This document shows, piece by piece, positions 15,519-23,976 of a stretch of 64,000 nt of DNA. This stretch comes from Murimonas intestini (GTDB taxonomy: Bacteria; Bacillota; Clostridia; Lachnospirales; Lachnospiraceae). The notes under the pieces are model-generated. The model searched no databases. It was not told where the DNA came from and saw nothing but the letters and a program-made list of their open reading frames with translations. The DNA lies in NCBI RefSeq assembly GCF_024622195.1, contig NZ_JANKBI010000018.1:61659-125658 (forward strand). The letters are read 5' to 3'. The stretch's first letter is position 1; each line of letters starts with the position of its first letter. Position numbers and translations under genes: made by a program.

Positions 15519-17576
15519 TTAAATCGCTCCTTCTTCTGTCATTTTAATAATTATATCTTTTAATTTCTTTTTTGCCTCTTCCACGGATATTCCATCCATC
15601 TGGGCGCCGGCTATATTCATATGGCCGCCTCCCCCCAGGCGCTCCATGATGATCTGTACATTCACTTCATCAATAGACCTGGCGCTTACATATATCCTCC
15701 TGTTGTACTCTGTAATCACAAAGGAGGCTTTTACACCTATAATGTTCAAAAGCTCGTTGGCAGCCTGCGCCCCGACTACAGTAGGGCTCTCCAGATCCTT
15801 GCTGGGGCAGGCGCTGATAGCGTAGCTGTCCAGGAATACCTCGGCATGGCGCACTGCTTCTGCCCTGGCCTTGTAGGACGGCATGTCATTTCTTAACATC
15901 TTGCGAACTCTTGTCACGTCCGCTCCGCATCTGCGAAGGAAAGCAGCCGCTTCAAAGGTACGCACGCCTGTCTTGGCCACGAAATTATTTGTATCAATAA
16001 TAATACCTGCATAGATACAGTCAGCCTCCTGGCTCTTCAGCTTTATCCCGTCAGCAAAATACTGAAGGATCTCAGCCACCATCTCACAGGCTGATGATGC
16101 AAACGGCTCTATATAAGACAGTACGGCATTTTTGATAACTTCACTGCTCTGCCTGTGATGGTCAAGGACCACGATCGTCTTAGTCTGGTCCAGAATCTCA
16201 GCGCACTCTGCCATACTTGGCCTGTTCGTATCCACCACTACGACAACAGTGTTGCTGTCCACGATCTCTCTTGCCTGTTCATGGGTTACAAACATATCCT
16301 CCGGATAATCCTTATTGTTGAGGAACATATTTATCCACGGCCTGATAGAGCCATTGATCTCCTGTATGACGATGTGGGCTTTCTTGTTCATCATCATGGC
16401 TGCACGGTAGATCCCGATGGCAGCGCCGAATGAATCAATGTCTGTGATCTTATGTCCCATGACCACCACATCATCCTTAGTCCCCATAAACTCTCTCAGC
16501 GCATGTGCCTTCACGCGCGCTTTCACACGGGTGCTCTTCTCCATCTGCTGGGACTTGCCCCCGTAATATGATATCTTATCATTGTCCTTGACAACTGCCT
16601 GGTCCCCGCCGCGTCCCAGTGCCAGCTCTATGGCTATCCTGGAAAAATCATAATTCTGGACATAGCCGCAACCGTTCATGCCGATCCCGATACTCAGCGT
16701 CACACTCATCTCATTGCCGATATTTACTGTCTTGACTTCCTCCAGAAGGGAGAACCTGTTCTGTGTCAGTATATCCAGAGACTTCTGTTTGAGTACAATA
16801 AAGTACTTGTCCTTCTCAATCTTTTTGACAATACCGTCAATATTAGAAATATACTTATTGATCTTTCTGTCAATCAGCGCCACTAGAAGCGACCGTCTCA
16901 CTTCCTCTACGCTCTCCAGCGCCTCATCATAATTATCCAGATAGATTAGTCCGGCTACAAGCTTCTGCTCTTCATTCGCCTTGATGTAATTCTTCAGCTC
17001 TGTATTGTCAAACAGATACAGCGCTATCATATAATTACGGTCCTGGGGTACATCCATTATAGTAACTGCCTCCGCAAGGCTGTCAATGGACACCTTCTTC
17101 ATCTTCGCAGTATAATACCGCTCTCCCCCGTGTACCTCCACAGAATTCTCCTCTTTATCCTTTGGGAGTACATTCTGGTTCAGTTCTGTAAACAGATTCA
17201 GGATATTCTTCCTGTATTTCTGGTCTTTGCCCACGATCTCACAGAATTTCTCATTCATCCAGATAATCCGTCCGTCAAAGTCCAGAAGGGCATACGGTAT
17301 CTCCAGCTCATAGAGCAGCGTCTTCTGTATCTGTCCGTACTGTGTGGCAAAAGAAATCATCTCATCCATAAGCCTGGGCTTATAATAGAACATGATCATA
17401 AACAACAGTATGACCAGTATCACACAAAAGGCTGACACCGTCAGTCCGGCTTTCACATTAAAGTAATAGACGGAAACATTCATGATAAGCACAAGTATCA
17501 CGATTGCGATCGGCCACTGCAGATATGCTTTCAGTTTCCCGGCATATTGGATCTTACTTTTTTTATTTCTCTTCAT
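15519..17576 (-). CDS. gdpP: Cyclic-di-AMP phosphodiesterase GdpP (DHH/DHHA1 family)
   Basis: Membrane-bound enzyme hydrolysing c-di-AMP to pApA. Two N-terminal membrane helices (about 15-60), a PAS-like domain (about 75-180), a degenerate GGDEF domain (about 185-310; no GGDEF motif, only SIGIGMNG), then DHH (VMGHKITDIDSFGAAIG, VVVDTNRPSM, VLDHHRQ) and DHHA1 with GGGGHMNIAGAQ near the end. 685 aa from the chosen ATG at 17576; an in-frame ATG 19 codons upstream lacks a ribosome site, whereas MKRNKKSK is a normal start for the family. First gene of the gdpP-rplI-dnaB operon. Confidence 0.93.
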   Translation of the reverse strand: MKRNKKSKIQYAGKLKAYLQWPIAIVILVLIMNVSVYYFNVKAGLTVSAFCVILVILLFMIMFYYKPRLMDEMISFATQYGQIQKTLLYELEIPYALLDFDGRIIWMNEKFCEIVGKDQKYRKNILNLFTELNQNVLPKDKEENSVEVHGGERYYTAKMKKVSIDSLAEAVTIMDVPQDRNYMIALYLFDNTELKNYIKANEEQKLVAGLIYLDNYDEALESVEEVRRSLLVALIDRKINKYISNIDGIVKKIEKDKYFIVLKQKSLDILTQNRFSLLEEVKTVNIGNEMSVTLSIGIGMNGCGYVQNYDFSRIAIELALGRGGDQAVVKDNDKISYYGGKSQQMEKSTRVKARVKAHALREFMGTKDDVVVMGHKITDIDSFGAAIGIYRAAMMMNKKAHIVIQEINGSIRPWINMFLNNKDYPEDMFVTHEQAREIVDSNTVVVVVDTNRPSMAECAEILDQTKTIVVLDHHRQSSEVIKNAVLSYIEPFASSACEMVAEILQYFADGIKLKSQEADCIYAGIIIDTNNFVAKTGVRTFEAAAFLRRCGADVTRVRKMLRNDMPSYKARAEAVRHAEVFLDSYAISACPSKDLESPTVVGAQAANELLNIIGVKASFVITEYNRRIYVSARSIDEVNVQIIMERLGGGGHMNIAGAQMDGISVEEAKKKLKDIIIKMTEEGAI

Positions 17577-17714
17577 AATATCTAAGCCTCGATTTTCTCC
17601 TTGCTTTTTACAAGCTCCCGGTGCTGAGTGCACCCACTCTGTCTAACCATATATGGATATATAATACCATTTTTTCGCATTTGAGAAAAGACCTTTTTAT
17701 ATTTTAAAAAAATA

Positions 17715-17743
17715 TTTCCATTTTTACTATTTAGTGTTATAAT
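17715..17743 (+). promoter_or_regulatory. Promoter of tRNA-Val
   Basis: TATAAT at 17738-17743 with a weak TTTCCA at 17715-17720, spacer 17; 8 bp before the mature tRNA 5' end. Confidence 0.6.
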
Positions 17744-17751
17744 AGTCACAT

Positions 17752-17824
17752 GGAGGTATAGCTCAGCCGGGAGAGCGTTCGCCTCACACGCGAGAGGTCA
17801 GGGGTTCGAGCCCCCTTGTCTCCA
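17752..17824 (+). tRNA. tRNA-Val (anticodon CAC)
   Basis: Full cloverleaf: acceptor GGAGGTA / TGTCTCC, D-arm GCTC/GAGC, anticodon stem TTCGC / GCGAG with loop CTCACAC, T-arm AGGGG TTCGAGC CCCCT. The 3' CCA is not encoded. Transcribed divergently from gdpP. Confidence 0.95.
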
Positions 17825-17988
17825 CTCCATAATTTTCCCATCTTTGGGAGGGAATTGAATATCAGGCATTCGGGATTGTTTCCGGATGCTAAATTTTTCT
17901 GTAAATCAAACTGTTTTATACCGGAAAGAGAATTTAAAACAACAGGCAAGAGACCTTTGTTAAAAACATAAGAAGGAAGGAAAGAGTT

Positions 17989-18441
17989 ATGGCGTTAATC
18001 CAATGTCCCGAGTGTGGAAAAGAAATATCGGACAAAGCACCAAGCTGTCCCAACTGCGGAACCCCATTCAACCAAAAAAAATATTGTAAATTCTGCGGTG
18101 GATTAATTGATATGGACTGCATAATATGTCCAAAATGCGGAAAACAGGTTGAAGAACTAAATAATAATGACAGAAATATTGTTATCAACAACAATAATAA
18201 TAATGTGGCTTCTTCTTCAGCTGCCGCTTATGCTTCCGTCGATTCTGACCGTGTATATGGAAGACCAAAAAACAAGTGGGTTTCTCTTCTTCTCTGTTTC
18301 TTTACAATCTGCGGGCACAAATTTTATGAAGGAAAAATAGGTATGGGATTTATTTACTTCTTCACCATTGGTCTGTTTGGAATAGGCTGGATGGTAGATC
18401 TTGTAGTTCTTCTGCTTAAACCCAACCCATATTATGTTTAG
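17989..18441 (+). CDS. Double zinc-ribbon TM2 domain membrane protein
   Basis: 150 aa. Two zinc ribbons at the N-terminus: CPECGKEI...CPNCG (about 6-24) and CKFCG...CPKCG (about 33-52). An Asn-rich linker (NNNNNN around 65-70) leads to a C-terminal TM2 domain: RPKNKWVSLLLCFFTICGHKFY, then GLFGIGWMVDLVVLLLKPNPYY, giving two membrane helices with the conserved aspartate. Function of TM2 proteins is unknown. Codon use is more A/T-rich than neighbours (runs of AAT). It begins 165 bp downstream of tRNA-Val and is followed by a terminator. Confidence 0.85.
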   Translation: MALIQCPECGKEISDKAPSCPNCGTPFNQKKYCKFCGGLIDMDCIICPKCGKQVEELNNNDRNIVINNNNNNVASSSAAAYASVDSDRVYGRPKNKWVSLLLCFFTICGHKFYEGKIGMGFIYFFTIGLFGIGWMVDLVVLLLKPNPYYV

Positions 18442-18492
18442 AAAGGACTCGTTCCCTTACATATTGGTGTTTACCAGTTTATATCTTAACCC

Positions 18493-18540
18493 AAAAAGCC
18501 AGAAGCCGCCCTCTTTACAGGGCAAAGCTTCTGGCTTTTA
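18493..18540. terminator. Bidirectional terminator between TM2 and sucrose phosphorylase genes
   Basis: AAAAGCCAGAAGC pairs with GCTTCTGGCTTTT; inner GCCCT / AGGGC stem. Confidence 0.88.
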
Positions 18541-18559
18541 TTTTACTCATGGCTCTCTG

Positions 18560-19999
18560 TTATAATCTGCAGACCTTCCCGCCCTCATCCGTGTATGTGA
18601 TAGTATATTCTTTCTTTTCGAAGTCCACATTCAGCTTCGCCCACTGGCCTTCGTTGCTTCTGAGTATCTCCAGCCCTGTGTCATCACCTGATACAGAAAA
18701 ATCTCCGTTAAATGCCGGATGTGTATTCCTGAACCTCATAAGTTCTAAAAGTTTTTCAACTACAGGCCGCCTGACCTCCTGTGCGATCTCTTCTTCCGAA
18801 TAGTAGTGACGGTTAATATTGCGTCCTTCCTTCGTTTCTTCCAGCAGCTTGATGTCATTTTTTCCTGCCAGCATTCCCACATAATACACCTGAGGCGTAC
18901 CGGGAGCAAAAAACTGTACTGCACGGGCAATCAGATAATCCGTATCATTTTCTCCCAGAGCTGAATAGTAAGTACAGTTTACCTGATAGATGTCCAGATT
19001 ATTATAAGCGGCTGTGTTATAGATCTTCTTAACATTAGCCCCGTATTTAAAAATGTCCTCTTTAGTCCTGTCAATCTCTTCATCGGGGAGCAGATCCTTC
19101 ACATCTACCACTCCTATCCCGTCGTGGGTATCAAGGGTAGTATACTGGTTTCGGGGGCAGATCTCCAGCCAGTGCTTCAGGTATTTTGCCTGGCCATAGT
19201 AAAGTGCATTAATGAGAAGCATAGGCAGAGCAAAGTCGTATGTGCAGTACCCTCCATTTTCGATCTTCTTATGCATGGTATAATGCTCATGGATCTCAGG
19301 CAGGATAGTCACCCCATATTCATCCGCGATCCTGCGGCAGTCTCCCAGGAACTCCCACACGTCAGGCTCCACAAAAAAACAGGTAGTGCCGGCTTTTTTT
19401 GTGGCATAGGCAAATGCATCCAGCCGTACCACTGAGATCCCATGCCTGCAGAGTCCTTCCAGATTCTTTCTGATAAATTCCTGTCCTGCCGCCGACTTGC
19501 AGTTGATATCTATCTGCTCTTTGTCAAAAGTACACCATATCTTTTCCGTTGTGCCGTCCGCAAATTCAGCATCCACATATGGGGCTCTCGGCTTCCTTTT
19601 ATAGATAATATCCACCTGCCCCTGTGTGGGTTCTCCGCCCGGCCAGAAATCTTTATATCTTATAAAGAGATCCTTATACTCGGAAGCATCCTTCTTTTCC
19701 AGAAAATCCTTATAATACTCACTCTGGGCTGAAATGTGGTTAATCATGTAGTCGCACATGAGATAATATTTTTCTCCCAACCCCTCTATATCATTCCAGT
19801 CCCCGAAAGCCTTATCTACTTCGTAGTAATTTTTCGGAGCAAAGCCTCTGTCCCCTGAGGATGGAAAGAAGGGGAGGATGTGTACACCGTCAACTGCACC
19901 TTCAAAATATTTATCCAGTATCCTGTCCAAATCTTTCAGATTATTACCCATGCTGTCCGGGTAAGTAATTAACATGATCTTATTTTCTGGTTTTTTCAT
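18560..19999 (-). CDS. gtfA: Sucrose phosphorylase (GH13 subfamily 18)
   Basis: 479-aa cytoplasmic enzyme that splits sucrose with phosphate to alpha-glucose-1-phosphate and fructose, saving one ATP. Motifs fit GH13_18: GVHILPFFPSSGDRGFAP, VVRLDAFAYA with nucleophile D194, LPEIHEH with acid/base E235, and TTLDTHDGIGVVDV with D293. Length equals the usual 480-500 aa. Homologues acting on sucrose-6-phosphate, glucosylglycerol or glucosylglycerate belong to the same subfamily, so the exact acceptor is not certain. No transporter is adjacent. Transcribed from a promoter whose -35 lies in a LacI-type palindrome, next to the divergent LacI gene. Confidence 0.87.
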   Translation of the reverse strand: MKKPENKIMLITYPDSMGNNLKDLDRILDKYFEGAVDGVHILPFFPSSGDRGFAPKNYYEVDKAFGDWNDIEGLGEKYYLMCDYMINHISAQSEYYKDFLEKKDASEYKDLFIRYKDFWPGGEPTQGQVDIIYKRKPRAPYVDAEFADGTTEKIWCTFDKEQIDINCKSAAGQEFIRKNLEGLCRHGISVVRLDAFAYATKKAGTTCFFVEPDVWEFLGDCRRIADEYGVTILPEIHEHYTMHKKIENGGYCTYDFALPMLLINALYYGQAKYLKHWLEICPRNQYTTLDTHDGIGVVDVKDLLPDEEIDRTKEDIFKYGANVKKIYNTAAYNNLDIYQVNCTYYSALGENDTDYLIARAVQFFAPGTPQVYYVGMLAGKNDIKLLEETKEGRNINRHYYSEEEIAQEVRRPVVEKLLELMRFRNTHPAFNGDFSVSGDDTGLEILRSNEGQWAKLNVDFEKKEYTITYTDEGGKVCRL

Positions 20000-20052
20000 T
20001 TTGGATTCTCCTTTATCATTTTGGCTTCCTGCCGCTGCTACTGTATAGCTTT

Positions 20053-20080
20053 ATTATAATAGGTTTTTGCAAAATGTCAA
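20053..20080 (-). promoter_or_regulatory. gtfA promoter
   Basis: Minus strand TTGACA (20075-20080) and TATAAT (20053-20058), spacer 16 bp. Confidence 0.8.
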
Positions 20081-20095
20081 TCGGTTGACATTTTG
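20070..20095. promoter_or_regulatory. 26-bp palindromic operator over the gtfA -35
   Basis: Arms CAAAATGTCAA and TTGACATTTTG are perfect inverted repeats around a TCGG centre. The central CG and dyad are LacI-family-like, and the site covers the gtfA -35 box, so binding would block transcription. The adjacent LacI-family gene is the inferred binder. Confidence 0.75.
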
Positions 20096-20151
20096 TTTTT
20101 ACCTGTTTTGCTTCCAAACTTTTAACTGTTTTCTTATGCATTATGCACAAA

Positions 20152-20296
20152 GGTTACTGTTCACTCCGTGAACAGTAACACGCTCCGCGTTGCACAGAAA
20201 CGGCAAAAACCGCCGTTTCGCGCTGCAGCTCTCGGGATTTTCGTGCAAATACGCACGAAAACACCTCGCGGAACAGTGGAAGGCTGAACTGTTACC
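20152..20296. repeat. Multi-hairpin repeat element (about 145 bp)
   Basis: Starts with a perfect 12-bp stem, GTTACTGTTCAC tcc GTGAACAGTAAC (20153-20179), continues with AAACGGC / GCCGTTT (20198-20218) and TTTTCGTGC / GCACGAAAA (20238-20261), and ends with AACAGT / ACTGTT (20272-20293) and GTTACC. The two ends are imperfect inverted copies (GGTTACTGTTCA against GGTAACAGTTCA). Looks like a small non-autonomous palindromic element; its end motif is shared with repeats elsewhere in the window. Confidence 0.6.
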
Positions 20297-20363
20297 ACAC
20301 AAAGCACTCTTTTCCAAGAATCATTGACATTTCCAGCATTTCGCATACAATAGAATTTAATAT

Positions 20364-20388
20364 GTTACTGGCCGGAGTGAACAGTAAC
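20364..20388. repeat. Isolated hairpin related to the 20152 element
   Basis: GTTACTG ... CAGTAAC, with interior GCCGGAGTGAA. Shares the GTTACTG and GTGAACAGTAAC blocks with the hairpin at 20153. Confidence 0.5.
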
Positions 20389-20430
20389 TTTACTATTACT
20401 ATGCACATGGCAAGGGGGATTTAAATATTA

Positions 20431-21465
20431 ATGGCAACTTTAAAAGATGTGGCGCAGAAAGCAGGCGTGACTGTGACAACGGTCTCCAGAATGCTGAATA
20501 ACCGCGTGAACATAAGCGAAAAGACACGAAAAAAGATCATGGATGCCATGAAGGAACTGGATTACCAGCCAAATGAACTTGCGCAGTCCCTGACTAAAAA
20601 AAGAAGCAATTTTATAGGCCTGATCGTTCCCTCTGCTAAAAATTTCTTTTTTTCCCAGGTGATAGAGTACACGGAACAGGCTGTGGTGGCAAACGGCTAC
20701 AAGCTGCTGCTCTGTGTATCCAACCTGCAGCTTGAAAAAGAACTGGAATATTTCGGAATGCTCAAGGCGAACAAAGTAGCGGGAGTCATTATCGCCAGCC
20801 ATACCCAGAACCTCCGGGATTATCTCAGCTTTGATGCCCCGGTCGTTACTATAGACAGAATCATATCCCCTGACATCCCCTCTATCTGTTCTGACAATTA
20901 CCACGGGGGAGAACTGGCAGCTGAACATCTCCTGGGCTGTGGATGCACAAGTTTAGTATATCTTAGCGGAAGCGCCGGACTGGATATGGATGCCAACAAG
21001 CGTTTCCTGGGATTCAGGGATACATGCGAAAAAGCAGGGATGGAATCCCCGCTTTTTATAGATGCTTCTGAAGAGTCTTTTATCTCCATGCACTATGAAG
21101 CAATGATTGAAGAGCTTTTTTATGATCATCCCGGCATTGACGGCGTATTCACTTCCAATGATATCATGGCTGCACAGCTTGTCCAGTATCTGTCCGCACA
21201 GGGAAAACGCGTGCCGGAGGATGTAAAAGTAATTGGATACGATGACACAGACCTTGCGGCTCTATGCACGCCTCCCCTCACCACCATCCATCAGCCTGTT
21301 AAGGAAATCTGCAGTGCGGCAGTAGATTATATCACAGACGCTTTAAATGCTGCAGACACCGCCAAAGCTTCAAGGAGCGCTCATGGACCTGCCTCTGGCG
21401 GGAGAACCATGCTGCCGCAGTCTGTCATGTTCCCGGTCAGCCTTATCAAACGCGGGACCGCGTAG
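20431..21465 (+). CDS. LacI-family regulator of sucrose phosphorylase
   Basis: 344 aa. Helix-turn-helix MATLKDVAQKAGVTVTTVSR (1-20), hinge helix to about 60 (YQPNELAQSLTKKRSNFIGL), then the sugar-binding fold with GVFTSNDIMAAQLVQYL and VIGYDDTDLAALCTPPLTTI. Divergent from gtfA, with a matching palindrome over the gtfA -35, so it is inferred to be the sucrose- or fructose-responsive gtfA repressor. The C-terminus has an unusual Ala/Ser/Gly-rich stretch (about 305-330) before the end. Convergent with the GNAT gene, only 11 bp apart. Confidence 0.88.
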   Translation: MATLKDVAQKAGVTVTTVSRMLNNRVNISEKTRKKIMDAMKELDYQPNELAQSLTKKRSNFIGLIVPSAKNFFFSQVIEYTEQAVVANGYKLLLCVSNLQLEKELEYFGMLKANKVAGVIIASHTQNLRDYLSFDAPVVTIDRIISPDIPSICSDNYHGGELAAEHLLGCGCTSLVYLSGSAGLDMDANKRFLGFRDTCEKAGMESPLFIDASEESFISMHYEAMIEELFYDHPGIDGVFTSNDIMAAQLVQYLSAQGKRVPEDVKVIGYDDTDLAALCTPPLTTIHQPVKEICSAAVDYITDALNAADTAKASRSAHGPASGGRTMLPQSVMFPVSLIKRGTA

Positions 21466-21476
21466 ACTGCTGACTG

Positions 21477-22139
21477 CTATGCCTCCCTTGGACGTCTCAT
21501 TGCCGCCACCTCCCGGAAGCGCTTCTGAGAAGGCAAGCCTGACATTTTTTCCCTGTGAGGAAAGCTTTTATCAAATTCTGCGGAATCTTTTTCATCTATT
21601 TCAAAGACAGAATCTTCGGCAAAGCTGCCCGCACATCCTTCAAGCGCTCCTTTCACCAGCTCTCTTGCCTGGAGAGCTGCCGCATACATGCCATCCGGAG
21701 TACAGATTCCAAACCTCTCGGCCGGAACAAAACCCGCCCTTTTGTAAAATTCCGGATCCCCGTAAATCAGCACAGCCTTGTAGCCTAATTTGCGCGCTTT
21801 GCTGCAGGAGTGTTCAATCAACATAGTACCGATACCCTTCCCCTGACAGGACGGGAGGACGGAAACCGGCCCAAAACAGAGAACCGGATACACATTTCCG
21901 TCATTTCCCAGTATCTTTGCCCTTGTATACATGATATTCCCCACTATCTTACCCTCTGCCTCTGCCACAATTGCCAATTCCTTAACAAAACTGGCAGATC
22001 CTCTCATGACATGCACAAGATAATGCTCATCACATCCTTCAGAATAATGATTCCAGAAGGCCTCTCTTGTCACTTCCTCAACCTTCCTGTAATCTTCAGC
22101 TTTCTCTTCTCTTAGATTTATATCATTCGCTGCTGTCAT
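21477..22139 (-). CDS. GNAT family N-acetyltransferase
   Basis: 220 aa. GNAT fold about residues 7-155: INLREEKAEDYRKVEEVTRE at the N-terminus and the acetyl-CoA pyrophosphate loop in LPSCQGKGIGTMLIEHSC (Q/RxxGxG type). The GDPEFYKRAGFVPAERFGI segment is typical of the YhbS-like subgroup. The last ~60 residues form an extra C-terminal region rich in acidic residues. Substrate unknown. Starts 45 bp downstream of the histidine kinase gene in the same direction, so could be co-transcribed with it. Confidence 0.85.
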   Translation of the reverse strand: MTAANDINLREEKAEDYRKVEEVTREAFWNHYSEGCDEHYLVHVMRGSASFVKELAIVAEAEGKIVGNIMYTRAKILGNDGNVYPVLCFGPVSVLPSCQGKGIGTMLIEHSCSKARKLGYKAVLIYGDPEFYKRAGFVPAERFGICTPDGMYAAALQARELVKGALEGCAGSFAEDSVFEIDEKDSAEFDKSFPHREKMSGLPSQKRFREVAAMRRPREA

Positions 22140-22184
22140 CTTAGCCCCTTTTCCTTTCTACAGTCTATTTACATTATATTCCTT

Positions 22185-23069
22185 TTACAGCTGAACTGTA
22201 ATATACAGCGTCTCCTTCTTATAGTCGGCATGTATGCTTCCCCCGGCCTGTTCTGTCAGTGACCTGGCGATAGACAGGCCAAGTCCTGTGGATCCGCGCC
22301 CCGTCTCTACTGTAAAGAAACGGTCAAACAGCCTGCCTACTGCAATCTGGTCAAGCCCTTTGGCCCTGTTGGAAAATACCACTGTCCCATCCTTATCCAG
22401 GACAATACTCAGGTCACCGTCGCTGTACTTTACCGCATTGCTGATGATATTTCCAAATATCCGGGATACTGTATTTTTATTAAGGCAGCGCCTGACCTTT
22501 TCCTCAGTCATGGTAATCAGGGGGATGATCCCTTTTTCCTTCAAAACTGCATAACAGGCTGCGACACTTTCCTCCAGCAGAGAATTTACTACGATATCCT
22601 CCTTCTCCTGTTCCTCTCCTGATGAAATTATAATGGAGTACTGAAACAATTCCTCTGTCAGCTGTTTTAATGCAGAAGCTCTGTTTCTGATGATCAGAAG
22701 ATATCTCCGGGCATTCTCAGTCATTTCCTCTCCCTCAAGCATATCCAGATAACCGCAGATAGCCGTCAGCGGAGTCCTCAGATCATGTGAAATATTTGTA
22801 ACTGCTTCCTTCAATTCATTATCCCCCTGGATATACCTGTGGCTCTGTCTGCGCAGAGTTTTCAGCTGCTCATTGATTAAGGAAGCCAGGTATTTTATAG
22901 TCTTATCATTACATGATACATCGATAAGCGTATTTGTATCTGTCTTCAGCCTGTCGGCAAAACTATCGCCTATCTCCCGCACTGACCTGCGTATCAGATA
23001 CAGCCGGACCAAAAGGCCAAAAACAGCTGCCAGCAGGACGGTACACAGTATACCCAGGTAAATCTCCAT
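22185..23069 (-). CDS. Sensor histidine kinase
   Basis: 294 aa from the chosen ATG (GGGAGG 7 nt upstream; a longer reading to 23117 lacks a ribosome site). A single N-terminal membrane segment (about 3-25) with almost no external domain, then a dimerisation/phosphoacceptor domain with H95 in NISHDLRTPLTAICGYLDML and an ATPase domain with N-box NIISNAVKYSD and G-box STGLGLSIARSL. The lack of an external sensor resembles intramembrane-sensing kinases paired with peptide-antibiotic ABC exporters. Last of the RR-ABC-ABC-kinase set. Confidence 0.9.
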   Translation of the reverse strand: MEIYLGILCTVLLAAVFGLLVRLYLIRRSVREIGDSFADRLKTDTNTLIDVSCNDKTIKYLASLINEQLKTLRRQSHRYIQGDNELKEAVTNISHDLRTPLTAICGYLDMLEGEEMTENARRYLLIIRNRASALKQLTEELFQYSIIISSGEEQEKEDIVVNSLLEESVAACYAVLKEKGIIPLITMTEEKVRRCLNKNTVSRIFGNIISNAVKYSDGDLSIVLDKDGTVVFSNRAKGLDQIAVGRLFDRFFTVETGRGSTGLGLSIARSLTEQAGGSIHADYKKETLYITVQL

Positions 23070-23136
23070 AAAATCCTCCCTTACAAGCCGCAGTGCGCGG
23101 CCAGACATATGCCGCACTGCTTTTTAACTTACAGTA

Positions 23137-23976
23137 TTACTTAAGGTCTTTCCTGATAAATCCAGACAGCCCCGCTGCATTGGCAGCAATGATCACTCCG
23201 GCAGAGTATAGAGGAAGTGTCCAGTTCAGCTCTGCATATTCGCTTGAAAGCTGAAGGCTCTGTCCGGACGGGAAAAGATTTACAAAAACCTGGCAGATAA
23301 CCCTGGCCATTCCACCGATATAGAATGGATTTGGCCCTGTCTCCACTGTAAACTGTCCGTCCACCAGACTGTATAAATCCGTGATCTCAGGCTCCGCCAG
23401 CCTTGCTATCATGTAGGCGGCAGCAAACATTACCGCAATTGCCAGGATAAGGCTGAGCACAGAGGATGACGTCTTGTTAGTCAGAAGCATGGCGAGCATA
23501 TTAAACAGCGCTGCATACGATACCATTATAAGCACTCCCGTGATGATGATCTGGATGAGCATTCCTGCAGGCATTGCAAATCCTCCGAATAAGGGGATCC
23601 CAACTGCGCATATGCTTGCTGTACAGACTACATTCAGAAAAATACCCGCTGCTGCGCATGTAATAAAATTGGAAGCGTATATCTCGAAACGCGTCCTCCC
23701 TACTACGAGTTTATTTCTGACTGTCCCGTCACTGTATTCTGTGCCGATAAACATGCTGCATAAGACCGCCATGACGATACCCGGCACAGCTGCCTGCCCG
23801 CCGAGCCCGTATACGTACAGGAAAAGTCCGTCAAACTTGATGCCGCTGCCTCTTGAGTAAGCCCAAATACACACTCCTGCTGCATATATTACCATAAACA
23901 CAACTGTTATCCAGAATACTTTCTCCTTTTTGAGCCTTGCAAAGTTGGCATTCAGAAGTTTACTCATCTCTGCCAC
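23137..23976 (-). CDS. ABC-2 type transporter permease (bacitracin/lantibiotic-resistance type)
   Basis: 279 aa with about six membrane segments (near 20-40, 60-80, 100-130, 140-165, 170-190, 250-272). Overlaps the ATPase gene by 17 bp, so translation is coupled. It is the membrane half of an exporter, probably for cell-envelope-active peptides given the adjoining two-component system; substrate is inferred only. Confidence 0.83.
   Translation of the reverse strand: MAEMSKLLNANFARLKKEKVFWITVVFMVIYAAGVCIWAYSRGSGIKFDGLFLYVYGLGGQAAVPGIVMAVLCSMFIGTEYSDGTVRNKLVVGRTRFEIYASNFITCAAAGIFLNVVCTASICAVGIPLFGGFAMPAGMLIQIIITGVLIMVSYAALFNMLAMLLTNKTSSSVLSLILAIAVMFAAAYMIARLAEPEITDLYSLVDGQFTVETGPNPFYIGGMARVICQVFVNLFPSGQSLQLSSEYAELNWTLPLYSAGVIIAANAAGLSGFIRKDLK

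Larger units (their letters stand above)
20000..20430. other. Intergenic region between gtfA and its regulator
   Basis: Holds the gtfA promoter/operator (20053-20095), a 145-bp multi-hairpin repeat element (20152-20296) and a further repeat-type hairpin (20364-20388), each listed separately. The remainder shows no ORF. The regulator's ribosome site is AAGGGGGATTTAAATATTA before 20431. Confidence 0.7.

Noticed and set aside
17746..17949. 67-aa minus-strand ORF across tRNA-Val, containing GARTPDLSRVRRTLSRLSYT
   Set aside because: It is the antisense of the tRNA gene. This type of sequence is a familiar spurious annotation and has no ribosome site.
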